Source: Syngnathus acus (lineage: Eukaryota; Chordata; Actinopteri; Syngnathiformes; Syngnathidae). From it: a DNA stretch of 64,000 nucleotides. The translations under genes and the position numbers were made by a program. The notes below the pieces were generated by a model. That model ran no database searches. It saw only the letters and a list, made by a program, of their open reading frames with translations, and was not told where the DNA came from. The stretch is from NCBI RefSeq assembly GCF_901709675.1, contig NC_051093.1, positions 5,787,053-5,851,052 on the forward strand, written 5' to 3'. Of this stretch, positions 17,033 to 30,700 are shown one piece after another. Positions within the stretch are counted from its first letter, which is position 1. Every line of letters starts with the position of its first letter.

Positions 17033-18700
17033 GACCCCCTCCCCCATCACACACCATCCTACGCATAGCATCCATCTTGAGGACAAGACTTATCGTCACC
17101 TGTCCACTGCTGGTGGTTGCTGTCAAAGCCCAGGAGTGAAGGTGGGCTTTGACATTTGGGGGGTTTCTGCTTAAAAAAAAAAAACAACAACTATAGAAAT
17201 GCTTCAGCTTGGCCATAAGGACCAGACTATTTTCTCCCCTCCATGGCTGGCAAATTCTCGCTTGAGCCCCTTCTGGTGGACGTTTTTTGCATTACAAGTA
17301 AGCCCCCCCCCACCCCTCCACGCCACACGGCAGGCATAGAAGTCCAATTTTGTGTTTGTCTGTGCGTGCGCTTGGAGGAGGCCATCACATGCGCCTCTCG
17401 CCACCATCTCCCCCTCGACCCTGTGACCAAAGCTTTTAACCAGATGGTGGCGCCGTTCATTCTCAGTTCTCTACAGAAATGCTTGACAGAGTGGAAGCAC
17501 TGAGGAAGTCCCCCCCCAACAGAAAAAACTCCCAAGAAAAGAAAACCTACACCCCACCACTTCCATTTCTTTGACATTTTTCAGGAAGAGCGAAGTCATT
17601 TTTATGAAGAATTTCTTTTTTTTTTCTTCTCAAGTTGCCTTTAATTAAAACTTTTATTGTTATTATTGCCCGCCCGCCTTCAACCCCCCTCTCCCCTCAC
17701 TTCCTACCACAAACACACATATTTATTTAGGGATGTTTGAATTCAATTTTCAGCCATTTTAAAAATGCAAGGGACTGATTGACATTCTAGTACTTTTTCG
17801 GGGGGAGAGTCTGGGCCTTAGCAGGACATTGCATAAACCATTAAAAAATATGTTTCAAACATATGCTGTGACTATTAGTTTGTTAGTCAAATAGTATTTA
17901 CTATTGTATAAAGACAGAATGGCTGTAAAAGATGTAATTTAATATTGTTTGTAATGAGTTTTAAAGGTCCGACCTGAAGTTTGAGGGGCAGCCAGAGTAG
18001 ATTAATGTCTGATGGGAGTTCATCTTCCCAAGATGACCACCAAGGAGCTCTGACAGTAGGTAGGTACTATTCCCTACTCCTTGATTTATCTTCATGTTGC
18101 CTTTCAGGACAGTACGGGAGCAGAGTGTTCCTCAGAAAACAACTGTGGTATGTATTGTTAGAAATCATTTTAAATTATTTTTTTGTTTTTGCCTTATTAC
18201 AAAAGTGGTCGAATTTTGAGAGTATTTTGGAAAAAATGTAGAATGCGTTTTTATATAATAATAATAAAGTCCTTTAATTTTTTTAAAAAAACATGCAGAA
18301 ATTAAGATGTGGTGATAACAGAAAAGTATAAATGCAGACAAAGTACAATTGTGACAATTTCAAAGTTTGCTTTTTTTTTCCTTGAATGCAAAATGAATGT
18401 TTTTAAGTATGTCAGTGTGCAGGACAGTGTACCTAATTAATTGTCCGGCGAGTTGCGGCTACTCTTTGCGGCCACTGGGGGTCCTCAGGCCTTATTTCGC
18501 AAAACACACACACACACACACTGTTGACGCATCTCCATTCATTTGCTCGTGTCAGGGCAGCAGACGGTTCAAACTCTTTCGAGTGGAACATTTGTGTCAC
18601 TTTTTGAGTCTTTTTGTGTTTATGTGTGTGCCTTCCCCCACCATTTCTTTCGTGCGTGCGTGTGCGTGCATGCGCGTGCGTGAGGGCTGCAGCTGAGAGC
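17033..18700. other. tlk2 3' UTR and tlk2-mrc2 intergenic region
   Basis: The likely tlk2 3' UTR runs to a cluster ending in AATAAA at 18263-18268. A (CA)n tract lies at about 18503-18520. G-rich and GT/GC alternating sequence at 18650-18690 precedes the mrc2 start and may be its promoter or 5' UTR. Confidence 0.5.
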
Positions 18701-21700
18701 ATGCACGGCGACGACGAGCGGCACCGAAACTCTACAACAACAGCAACAAAATGGACCGGTCGGCACCACTTATTTCAGCGATGCACTTTGTATTCACTGC
18801 TGCTACTGCTCTGCGTGGACGTGACGTGGAGCGCCACTGGTGAGCCTTTTTATTGTTTTCTCCACGTGTCATTCGTATCTTAAAGAGTAAGTAGAAGTTG
18901 AAATGATCATATGTGAAAATGTGTGTTTTTTTTTAAAAGGGGGGTATTTCATTGTGGATTTGCTGCTTTTGCTTTGCCACGAACCAAAAAGTCCGAGAGT
19001 GAGTGGAACCAGATGTGCATGAAAAAAAAAAAAAGGGGGGGGGGGGGAGTTGAGGTGTGCGTGGATTGTGGTTGAGTGTGCGTTGGAGTGTTTAGCTCCA
19101 TCATGGGCAAAGTTTGGCCCGTTATAAATATACTGACAAAAAAACGGTATTCTGAAATAGCTTATTTTTTTCAAGAGTCCTATATTCGTTGTCTTAATTT
19201 AGCCCCCCAGAATTGGTGTTTTAAAATGTATTTTATTTAATGTTTTTATTTCTGTTGTGTTCATTCAGCTCACTAATATTTTTAAATAAAACAAAACAAT
19301 TGGTAGAACTACTAATGGCTTCTTGTAGTGTGGCCACTAGGTGGCAGTAGTGCAGACACAAAGAAGAACGCACCAGCTTTAGTCGTTTTTCACAGAGGAT
19401 AAAGAATATATGCCTGCGAGTATGCCTTGTTAGTGGCCCATCTGTCTTAATTTCAAACTTGTGGCACTTGAGCAGAAAATAATGCCCACCTCAACTGCTA
19501 TAGCTGTGATTTATCCGTCAAAAACAATTTAGGTAATTTTATGTTATCTATTATTGTGTGCTATGTGGCTTTTTGGCGGGCTGATTTGAGTGTGACATGT
19601 CATTTCTAGCCCTGCCCCCTCCTCCCCCCTGCGGCCACATGTGACCTTCATTTCTGGTTACATTAACAGCCCGCTCATGTGTGATTGACGACTCTATTGG
19701 GGCACGAAATCAATCATTTCATTAGATGTTACAGGCCCCAACCACAGTGAGTGATGATGCTAGTATTGTATCCTTCCCCACAGTAATGCTGTCGTTAAAA
19801 TCCCTGCATTGCAGTCAAAAGGTTTTATATGTTTAAACAATTGAGAGAAAATAAATAAATGTAATTTAATTCTACAACAAAAGAATTCTTCCGCTAAATG
19901 TAATTTTAGTTGTCCAGCACTGCATTTACTATCCCAATGTAAGAGAGTTGAAAATTGTCAGGGTCACAATGATGAGCTATTTTGGTAGCCTTCATAAGCT
20001 TTGACAATAGGGAGAAAAACGTGCGGCGTCATCAAGTCAACCAACCGGCGTGTTCTTGTGGCTTTGGCTCTGAAAGCTAATTGTCACTGGGAGCTAAAAC
20101 CACAGCGGCCAGGCGCCCCACTAAATCACATGCCATCCTCACAATAGGACTCGGGTCCTGTTGGGCCTCCTGCGGTAATGCTTCCGTACGACTCGGGCTG
20201 CATTGTCATCACACCTTGGGTGCAAGAAGGGGGATGGAGGAAGATGCACATCCAGTTTAACTTTTGAGCCAAACGTTCTCCCAGTCTCCATTCCTTTCCT
20301 CGGCCGACGCCAAGAAAGACCGACGTTCCCGGAAGCCTCAAAGATGCTCGCATGATAACAGTTTAGATGTTGCCTGACAAACGGGACGTGCGGCGTGACT
20401 CATTGCAGCTGCTTTCTGTCATTTTTCAACAACTAACAAGAAGTTTCATTTGCACAGCCTGCCCTAAAAGACATTTTGAATTAGTTTTTTTTTATTATTT
20501 TTTTATTCCTTGTGTAGCTCCTTTTTGGTTGCTCAGGATTTCATCATCCGTTCGACTTTTTTTTTTAAATTCTTTTCCTGCTCTCACCCCCTCGAATTCC
20601 CCCCCCAACTCGTCGGCCAGCTCTGAGCAAACTCGTCCCAAACATCGGCTCACAATGTTCTTGGGAGTATTAAATGTTTGACAATTATATATTCCTTTCT
20701 TTCTTGTAGTCTTGCCACATTGCTCTCTTGAGATTTTTGCCCTGAATTACTTTGTCAGCTGCGACGCCTTCTTTTGACAAGCGCTTGCCTGTCCCATTCG
20801 TGTCTGGTTCATTGAACGCAGGTATGCTTCAAACATGTAGGTATACTAAACACATTGGCAACAGTTGTGCATTTCGTCATTGTGTGGGCGGAGCTTACGA
20901 CCAACCTTTTCCTATTCACCAAAAAAGACAGAATTAGAAATTATGTCTCCCACAATTGTCCTTGCTCCACAATCCAATGTGGAGTATGCATTTGCTTGTT
21001 ATGTCTGTCTACTTGTGTTGCTTCACCGTTAGTTAAACTCATTAGCCTTTTCCATTATGCGCTTGCATTAAGACAATGTTGTGTCATTATTTCAAAAATA
21101 TAGTGCACCATTCTCTATGTTTGATCTTAGACATGAAACCTAATCTAATAGTGGTCCTGAAATGATTCGCCTCACCAAATTCAGATGAGTTACAAAAGAT
21201 GAAAGGAAAGCGGGCCTATTAGCCCATTTGCTTGTTTCCCAGAGGCTGCCTTTACGGTGCGACTTTATTGTTTTGAGAGGAGGCTAATTGGGGGGCTTCA
21301 GAGGGGAATGTGTTACGAGCAAGTAACTGGCTCAGCCAGCGGTGATGGTTCCCATGCTTCCTCACTTCCTGGCCTCTCGCAGGAGCCCGCTGAGTCGGAA
21401 TGCCGAGGGTCACACTTTGGTCGTCTTTTCAGCCTTGGCTCCTGCAGGCTGTATTTGAGCAGAGTTTGGAATATGTGGATGATATTTTAGAATTTTTTTT
21501 TTTCTCCCCCTTCTTCAGTCCTGTCTGTGCTGCCCACACAAACACGCAGTCGTGTAGTCACGGTGGCTTCGACTCCACCAAAACCAAAATTGTAAAGAGG
21601 GGGAAAAAAAGGCAGAAAAAAAAACTAAAAATGTGAGTACATGAGCTTTGTTTGGAGCCATCATAAAACAAAGGGCAGTAGGTTCAACAGGTGCATTCTG

Positions 21701-24700
21701 TCTAATGGCCTGTAGGAGGAGATAGTAGGATGTACATACAGTATATATGTGTGAAGTGCAAATATGTGTTTGGCACCTCTCACCACTGCATGTCAGTGTT
21801 TTATTTCTTCTTTCAGTGGGGGCTACTTTCCACTTGCCAATTATCGGATAAATTGATCCCTCCGGCAGCTCCCATGGAATGTTCTCATCTACCGTATTGA
21901 CTTGTGGCTTCCCTCCACAGCACCGCCGGATTCCAATGACTTTGCCTTCTTCCACGAGGGCACCCGAGGCTGCCTGGGGGTGCGCGGGCGCTCCCTGGTG
22001 CTCTCCACGTCCTGCCAGGAGGCCGGCCAGCGCTGGAAATGGGTGTCCCTTGGTCGCCTCTTCAATTTGGGTTCCTCGCTGTGCCTGGGCGTGACCTCCG
22101 GCAACGACACCGCCTCACTCGCCTCCGGGCTGGGACGCACACCTCTGAGCGTGTACACGTGCGACCGCCAGCCCCCCATGGTGAGCTGGACGTGGAACTG
22201 CGGCCAAGTGCTGGAGGACCTCAGCAACTACCTACCCTGGCCGTCGTTCTCCAACGCGTCCACGCCCTCCACGTCCAGCTCCAAATGGAGCGTGTACGGT
22301 GAAAAGCAGAACCTGTGCGCCAAAACGTATCGTGGTACGTACGCTACAGAGTCCAAGGCTTTTCCTCTCGTTTGTTCACATTGTGAAACCTCAAATCAAA
22401 CCCATGCGTCTTCTCCGTCATGTTTACATCCACAATTTAGTGTCAGACTCGCACGAGATGTTAGTCAGACGAGGAAGAATGACAGTCAGTGTCGGAGCCC
22501 TGAGGAAATCTTTGCACTCGCTTGCTCTCGCTAAAAATGTCTGCCCTACTTTTCGGGCTTTCAAGTGCGTTCTCCCCCTCTTGCCCTTTTCCTCACACTG
22601 TGTTGAAAAATGCGTGTGCACGGAAAAAAAAACTGTTGATATCTTACACAGGTTTCAGTTATTATTTTTGTGATTTAACAAACCTCTGTGTTGCTCCTCA
22701 GACATCTACACTATCCAGGGCAACTCAAACGGGCGCCCATGCCACCTGCCCTTCCTGTATGACGGCCAATGGTTTCACAACTGCACCAGCATCGGGCGAG
22801 AGGACGGCCACCTGTGGTGCGCCACCACCTACGACTACGCCCAAGGCGAAAGCTGGGGCTTCTGTCCCGTCAACAGTGAGTTACTGATGAGTGGGCCAAA
22901 TTCATTATTCGCGCACTTTCCATCTTTGTTTGACTTACCGTATTGGCCCGAATATAAGACGACCCCGATTATAAGACGACCGCCTCTTTTTTTCAATGAA
23001 AAAAAAACTCATCTTATATTCGGGCCAATACGGTAATTGGTATCTTTCAACCGCATAGGCGGCGGCTGCGAGACCTTCTGGGACATTGACCCACTGACGG
23101 ACAGCTGCTACCAATTCAACAACCAGGCCGAGCTGTCGTGGAACGAGGCCCGCATCAGTTGCCAGCAGCAGGGAGCCGACCTGCTCAGCGTCACCAAGCT
23201 GCATGAGCAGACCTACATCAATGGTTTGTTTACAACTTTGGAGTCCTCTACGTGCAGGGGGGGGGGCGGACAACCCCCAGCCCAGACTCCGACTGAGGCT
23301 ACTCAGATGACTCAGAGTCTCCGGACCTCCACCCATTTATGAGCACCAGTGAAATTTCAGCAACCCAGTCTGTGTGTCATTTTAAGTACTGTAGTCAAAA
23401 TTTATTTATGCGGGATTGAAATTGTATTTTTTATTTTTTTTTTAATTGATGAATATATTTATCCACACATTTTTCAAACAGACTCTGCAACGCATACAAT
23501 CCTTGACCCTAAATCTGTTCTTATTTTCAAAGGCCTGTTGACCGCCTACAGCACCGCGTTTTGGCTTGGCCTCAATGACCTGGACATCAACACCGGCTGG
23601 CAGTGGGCCGACTCGTCCCCGCTCAATTACCTCAACTGGGAGCAAGGTTAGCCTGTCGACAAATCTTTTCGCCGTATTTGTAAACAATAGGCACCAAGAT
23701 ACCAAAATCTTTCCACAGACCAACCAAACCACGAAGACCAGGAGAACTGCGTTGTGATCAGGACAGAGTCATCGGGTCGCTGGCAAAACCGTGCTTGTTC
23801 CGAAACTCTTCCTTACGTCTGCAAGAAGAGGCCCAACGCCACTTTGGATCCTTTTACTACCGGTCAGACCGCAAGCAGGTTCAGAATATGTTCCAGAACC
23901 CGAATGGCATCACGTCTCTGGTGTCCCAGCAGACTCATGGGCGGACGATGAGAAGTATGAGTGCCAAGTGGGATGGCAGGCCTTCCAGGCGGGCTGCTAC
24001 AAGGTGGTGCCGGAAAAAGCCGAATGGGACGCGGGGCTGAAGGCGTGCCAGAAGATGGAAGCTAACCTGGCTAGCATTCACACGCTGCCCGAGATGGAGT
24101 TCATCGTTCGCAACATCAAGAAAGGTCAGTTGCTTTCTGCCATTTTTACCCTTATTAAAATATTTGAGCCCTTTTGTGAAAGCAGTTTATATTTTAAATA
24201 AAGTTCAGTTTAATTGAGTTGCCCAAAAGGCATTATTAACATGTTTTTTTTTTTCTACCAGTAAACCAATTAAGTCATTTTTGTTAGTCAAATGTTTTCA
24301 TGTCATTGTTTAACTGTCACTTTGGAATGTTGGGCATTCCGCTCTCTGGTTGCCACGGTAACCACACATCCCCACATTTCCTCTCATCCTCTGTTCTGAA
24401 CTCAAAACGTACTCCTCCGTCCAAACTTTCTGCGTTTCATTAACATTCCCTTCGAGTGCCACATAGCTGTTTCTGAATGTGTGTGTTCCTAATAATGTGT
24501 GTGTGTTCAGACACGGAGCAGCTGTGGCTCGGTCTTCACGACATCGCCATGCAGATGGACTTCCACTGGAGTGATCACACCCCCGTCACCTTCACCCACT
24601 GGCATCCGTACGAACCCAACAACTTCCGCAACACTCAAGAAGACTGCGTGTCCATGTGGGGACGCGTGAGTGACCCCCCCTCCTCCAAAACCATCATCCC

Positions 24701-27700
24701 CTGCTTGTACCATTCCTCACGTCTGTATGTCGAAATACACTCAGCAGCTATGTGTGTGTGTGTCGCCTCCACGCGCAGGAGGGCCGCTGGGACGACAGTC
24801 CGTGTAACCTGACTCTGCCCGCCATCTGCAAGAAGGCCGCTACCAAAAGAGAAGGAAAATCTCAGCATCAAGACTGCAAACAAGTACGAGACTCATCTTC
24901 CTTTTTAAAACGCACTATAGGGCAACAGACCATATTTGGTATCGCTGACTTTGAAATAGTACAGATGCATTCGATTATTTCATTTCAATGTGGGCGCAAC
25001 TTGAACCAACAAATCCAACAATCTCACGAAGTCGCAATAAGGTTGGTTAGATTAAAAAAACATGAGTATTGTAAGTGTTTGCTAGGTTACATGTGTTGCT
25101 GCACTGTTTGTGTTCAAATATCATTTGCTTCAAGGGTTATAACATCTTGACGATTCATGCTAATTATTACCTTGTTTATGGCATTTTGCCTTGAGCATTA
25201 GCATTAAGCTAGCGGAAGGCAAAGTTGTGTGGGAGTGACAATAAACACGCAAATCGTTCCCAGCACACAGTGGCTTCAATGTACAGCAAACCTGCGGCCA
25301 TGTCTATAAATTTCAAATTGGTCCTTTTATTTTTGTCTGCAGCTACTGACAATCTACAGGCCCCGTCGAGAGCCTGATTCTTGTTATACGCGTTCCAGCT
25401 CTTCAGTTTGGACCTCCTTTCCCCCCCCCGTCTGACCTTTAGGGTATACGTTCTAAAGTGACCCTCATACACAGTCAGTGAGGACAGCGGGAATACAGTG
25501 TGTGAATCAAATCCCACGTTGGAGGAATTCACGCAGACATCTGTGTTTGATTTCGCATCCCCGTAATCACGTCCACATGTGTGGCCCATATACAACGCTC
25601 CCGTCGCTCACTTGACGGGCTTGAAATAGTCCAAGTCGAGCGCATTTCTCGGAAGCGTGTTAGGCACCTAAGCAGAAAATATAGCACAAGTGGGCAATAT
25701 ATCATTAACTTTTTTCTTCCTCCCTTAAACTGGGTCTTTCGTGTATTCATTTTGTATTTATTTTTATATTATTTTCTCATAAAATGATAATTGATTTATT
25801 TGTAAACAGTTTTTATTTCATAAAGTGATTATTAAATAATTCCAATTAGATTAAATATTGATAATACAATGTTTAAAAAAAATAATTACAATTAAACAAT
25901 TGGTTATTTAATTATAATTAAATAAATTATGCAATTTAAACTGAATTGCATTATTTGCCAGGATAAGGGGAGTTTATTTGAGGGTGTTGGGGTAGGCGTC
26001 AGGGCTGGTCATGTGACAGGAGTTCACCCCGCGGCCTAGTTTGTTTCCAGCTGAGCTCAACATGTGAAACAACAAGTGAAAACGCCACGTGATGGTTAAG
26101 CTAACAAAGCTGTCCTCACTGTTTGTTGCTGTTCGCTGAGCCCATCGCAGCAGCATGACACAAATAAGGACTATTCGAATGAAGTCGCTTGTTATTCGTT
26201 ATAAATTGCCAAAATTCGTTTTTAATAATAAGTTCATTCCCCATAAAGCAAAATTGAATGGTGGAGTCCCCCCCAATGCATTTAGTGGTCAGAAGGTGGC
26301 GCTGTGATTACCTATGCAGCATTCCTTTACAACACTTCCTGTTGTAAATTAAAAGAAAATAAAGTGTTGCATGGAAGTAGAATGTTTTCAGGCATTTGAG
26401 GAGAAGTACCGTAATTTTCGGACTATAAGTCGCACCGGAGTATAAGTCGCACCAGCCATAAAATGCCCAAAAAAGTGAAAAAAAACATATATATGTATAT
26501 AAGTCGCTCCTGAGTATAAGTCGCCCCCCCACCCAAACTATGAAAAAAACCGCGACTTATAGTCCGAAAATTACGGTAAAAGACCTGATGACTTTTCAAG
26601 ACAAATCCCTCATGCAGAGAAAATATAATCCGTGTCGCCTGGAAGAAACATTTGTAATTCGAAGCTTTTTCCGGGACGATTCACCTAATAGAAGTGTCAG
26701 TTTATCAGACAGCAATTTTATCAGTTATATTTGTTGTGTTAATTAGGAATAACACATAAATGGAAATGCCATAGGCGGCTCGGTGGCGCACTGGGTAGCA
26801 CGTCCGCCACACAGTTAGGAGGGTGCGGGTTCGATTCCACCTCCGGCCCTCCCTGTGTGGAGTTTGCATGTTCTCCCCGGGCCCGCGTGGGTTTTCTCCG
26901 GGCACTCCGGTTTCCTCCCACATCCCAAAAACATGCTTGGTAGGCCGATTGAAGACTCCAAATTGTCCCTAGGTGTGAGTGCGAGTGCAAATGGTTGTTT
27001 GTCTCTGTGTGCCCTGCGATTGGCTGGCAACCGGTTCGGGGTGTCCCCCGCCTACTGCCCGATGACGGCTGGGATAGGCTCCAGCACTCCCGCGACCCCC
27101 GTGGGGACTAAGCGGTTCAGAAAATGGATGGATGGATGGAAATGCCATAGACAGGCTAAAAAAAAAAAAAAGCATCTATGAGCTGTTGGATATTTGAACA
27201 CAACCAGTGGAGCAACACATAAAGACAGACATAATATATTCTTTATTCTTTACAAAGCGTAATTAATATTACTGCGTCTTTATTAGCTTGATGCTCATCT
27301 AGTGGTGAAAGTAGGCATTACATTTCACAAGAGATGCACGATTACGACGAGAGACATGAAGAATGCGGCGTCGCGGCATTTGAGGTTTGCATGCAGATGC
27401 TAAAAGGAGGCGGTGGTTTTTGCTTTTTGGATTTTGCGCACTAGCGTGAAGAAGAATCATCTGGCTCACCCCCGATGACCTCTCGACTCTGGCATGATGA
27501 TGCGCCTGCGTGCGTTCACCACAGCAATAACAATCAATTCTGCATACTCGCATGAAATACTGTTTTTTTTTTTTAGCATGACAATTGGTATTGTTTTTAT
27601 ATTCCAAAAAAGGAGAGTTTTATTTTTGGTCACTTTTGTATGCCGTTGTATTCAGCTGTATGTCTGCCTCTTAGGGCTGGAAGTGGCACAGTCCATCTTG

Positions 27701-30700
27701 CTACTGGGTGTCGGAGGATCTGTTAACGTTCGATGAGGCCAGGAAGTCGTGCGAGGAAAATAAGGCGTCGCTCCTAACGATCACCAACAGGTAAATTACC
27801 ACAAAATCATCAGTCAACTTTTGCTGACTCCTCCCCCTAATGTGCTTTGAAATCATCCTCAAAAGATTTGAGCAGGCCTTCGCCAACAGTCTGGTGTTTG
27901 GTCGTTCCGATGATTCCTTCTGGATCGGCCTGCACGACCAGGGCAGCCCCGGCTCGTTCCACTGGCAGAGCGGGGACCAAGTGTCCTACACCAACTGGAA
28001 CCGAGACCAGCCGAGTAGGTCACGCTTTTGTGGTGCAAGGCGAGGACACGCCTCTAACCGCATCCTTCCTATTTTCCAGTCAGCGTCCGAGGAGGCTGCG
28101 TCTCCATGGCGACCGGTTCGGGAACCGGGCTGTGGGAGGTGAGAGAGTGCGCATCATTCAAGGCCAAATACATCTGCCGCCAGAACCGGGATGCCACCCT
28201 GAGCCCCGAGCCCTCTGTTCCCGCCGCTCAGCCCACGCCCAGCCTCACTGGGTCCTGCCCCAACGGCTGGAAGAGCAACAGCAACCTGCGTTATTGTTAC
28301 AAGGTACCCACGCGTCCTTGAAATGAACAAATATGGCCATTGCTGTAAAAAGTGATTCTGTGTGCAGGTCTTTCACTGGGACAAAGATCAGAGGTTGAGC
28401 TGGCTGCAGGCTCACTTGTTCTGCCGTACACACGGCGCCGACTTGCTGAGCATCGCCGGCCCAGAAGAGGAGCACTTTGTTCTTCAAGTCCTGCACGAGA
28501 CCTTTGGGTTTGTGGACCATGATGATGATGATGATGATGAAGATGATGGTGTTGATGATGTCATTGTGACCCACAGGGAGTCCGAGGAACACGATCAGCA
28601 CTGGTTTTGGATCGGTCTGAACCGCAGGAACCCGATGGAAAGCAGCAGCTGGAAGTGGAGCGATGGGCTGGCTGTGAGTGTCACGCTTCTTTTCAAATAT
28701 CATAAACCTGATTTGATAATGCTGAAACCGGATCACTAGGTCACGTACCAGAACTTTGGGCGCTACTACTACAACGTCCGGCAGTGCGCTGCAGCAGACC
28801 TGGGCTCCATGACTTGGCTGGCCATGCACTGTGAATCGCCTCTGGACTGGATCTGCAAGATCCCTCGAGGTACATCACCAAGGCATATTTTTATACGGTT
28901 CTATCTTGATTCTTCTTTGTTTTCCGTGCTTTTAGGCAGCGTTGAGAAGCAACCAGAAGGTCAGTGTGACCTCGTAGCACATGAAAATCATCCGTCTGAA
29001 AATCTAACAGCATCTTATTCGCTCGTTAGGCGCCGCTTCACCGGAATGGATCGGCTTTCAGGAGGCCGAATACAAGTTTTTCGAAAGCCGCACCACGTGG
29101 GACCAGGCCCAGAGAATTTGCTCATGGGATCATTCATCCCTGGCCTCGGTTCACTCGGCGCAGGAAGAGAAATTCCTGGCCAGCACGCTCAACCAGGCAA
29201 AGAAAACACGGCTAAAATGTTCAATGGAAGTGTCATAACATCACAAAATGATGTTTTCATTTCTTTTTTTTTTTTTTTAATTTTAGATGGGAAAGGTGGA
29301 GTCTGATAACTGGTGGTTGGGACTTCACACTTTCAACAACGACGGGCGTTTCCGCTGGTCCGACCACTCTGTGCTCAACTACGTGTCCTGGGCGGCCGGC
29401 AGGCCACGCCCCCTCAGTCGCGACCGCAGATGCGTGCACTTGATCGCTAGCAAAGGTGAGACGAGTCTCACCGTCGAGACTTTCTATTATACGTGAAAAT
29501 GTAAATCGGGTTCAACAGGAGAGTGGGCTGAGCAGAAATGTGACTCGGACCAATCGTACATCTGCAAGAGGGTGAACGTCACCGGCACCGCCCCCCCGAC
29601 GCCATCGTCTCCACACCCTCCCTCGGGTTGCCCCGAAGGATGGACCTCGTATCAGCGCAAGGTACACAAATAAATTATACATATTTTTTTACTTTGGAAA
29701 ATACACACATTTAAAAAAATATTTTTTATATATTTGCTGGTGCAAGCTAGCTTAGCCTTCAAGCCAATTAGCCTTACTAAATATTATGTGAAATGATCCT
29801 TGCTAGTGTTTTAGAGTGTTTGAGCTGCAGTCCCAGCGCGTCACGTGGTCCGCGGCCAAAATCAAATGTGAGCTGCAAGGTGGCGTCCTGGCTGTCATTT
29901 CCAATCATTTGGAGCAAGGTAAGACGCTTTGGTTATTATGTTGTGGCAACATTTAATCATCCACTCTCCTCCTCGCAGCCTTCGTCACCACCCTGCTGTC
30001 CAACGTCAGCGTCGACCTGTGGCTCGGTCTCAAATCCGACCCCAAAGGTCATTTCCAGTGGGCGCAGCCGGGTCTGCTCAGCTACACCAACTGGGCTCCG
30101 GGACAACCGGTCGACAACAACGGGCCGCATCATGACAAGAACCCGGTACTGGCCGCGCTGGATGTTCTCTGATCACCTCACCCGCCCTCGGTCTTGACGG
30201 TCTCGCTGTGTCCTACCAGGGAAACTGCGTGGCCTCAATTCACGGCAACCCGCAGAAGCACAAGGGCATGTGGGCCTCACGGGCTTGCGAGATAGAAAGC
30301 TTTGGCTACCTTTGTCAGAGGCAACAAGGTGCGCAAATAATTTTTTCAATATTAACATTTTTAATCCAATGACGTAACGCCACCTTTTGTTCAGATCCAG
30401 GAATGCCCGCGGCACCTACCCTGATTCCCGCCACCTTGTCCAAGCGTTTGGACCTGGGCGGTATCACCTACCAGGTGGTGCAGAAACGACTGGACTGGAC
30501 CGGCGCCCTTCACCTGTGCAACGCCTTAAACGGGACCTTGGCGGCGCCGAAAAATCCCATCCAGCAAGCGTACCTGACGTTGCTCATCAACAGCTTGCGG
30601 AAGCCGGCGTGGATCGCTCTCTACAACTATGAGGTGAGGCCACCATGACAGGGTCGAATATGCACACAATTTTCGGTCAATTAAAATTTATTTGAGCCAA

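Larger units (their letters stand above)
24884..27674. other. mrc2 intron 9, repeat-bearing
   Basis: This is the 2.8-kb intron between CTLD2 and CTLD3 exons. Its mid part (25740-25960) is very AT-rich. It holds a MITE (26407-26578) and a V-SINE (26775-27137), listed separately. No gene is seen. Confidence 0.7.

Noticed and set aside
23791-23940. Apparent frameshift in mrc2 between PNATLDPFTT and the next lectin domain.
   Set aside because: A 70-nt GT-AG intron (23863-23932) restores the frame and gives TTDSWADDEKYEC, matching the human PPDRWANVKVEC region.
26739-27181. Several overlapping open frames in mrc2 intron 9.
   Set aside because: All fall within the V-SINE.
28245-28829. 194-codon minus-strand frame.
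   Set aside because: Antisense of mrc2 exons 12-15.
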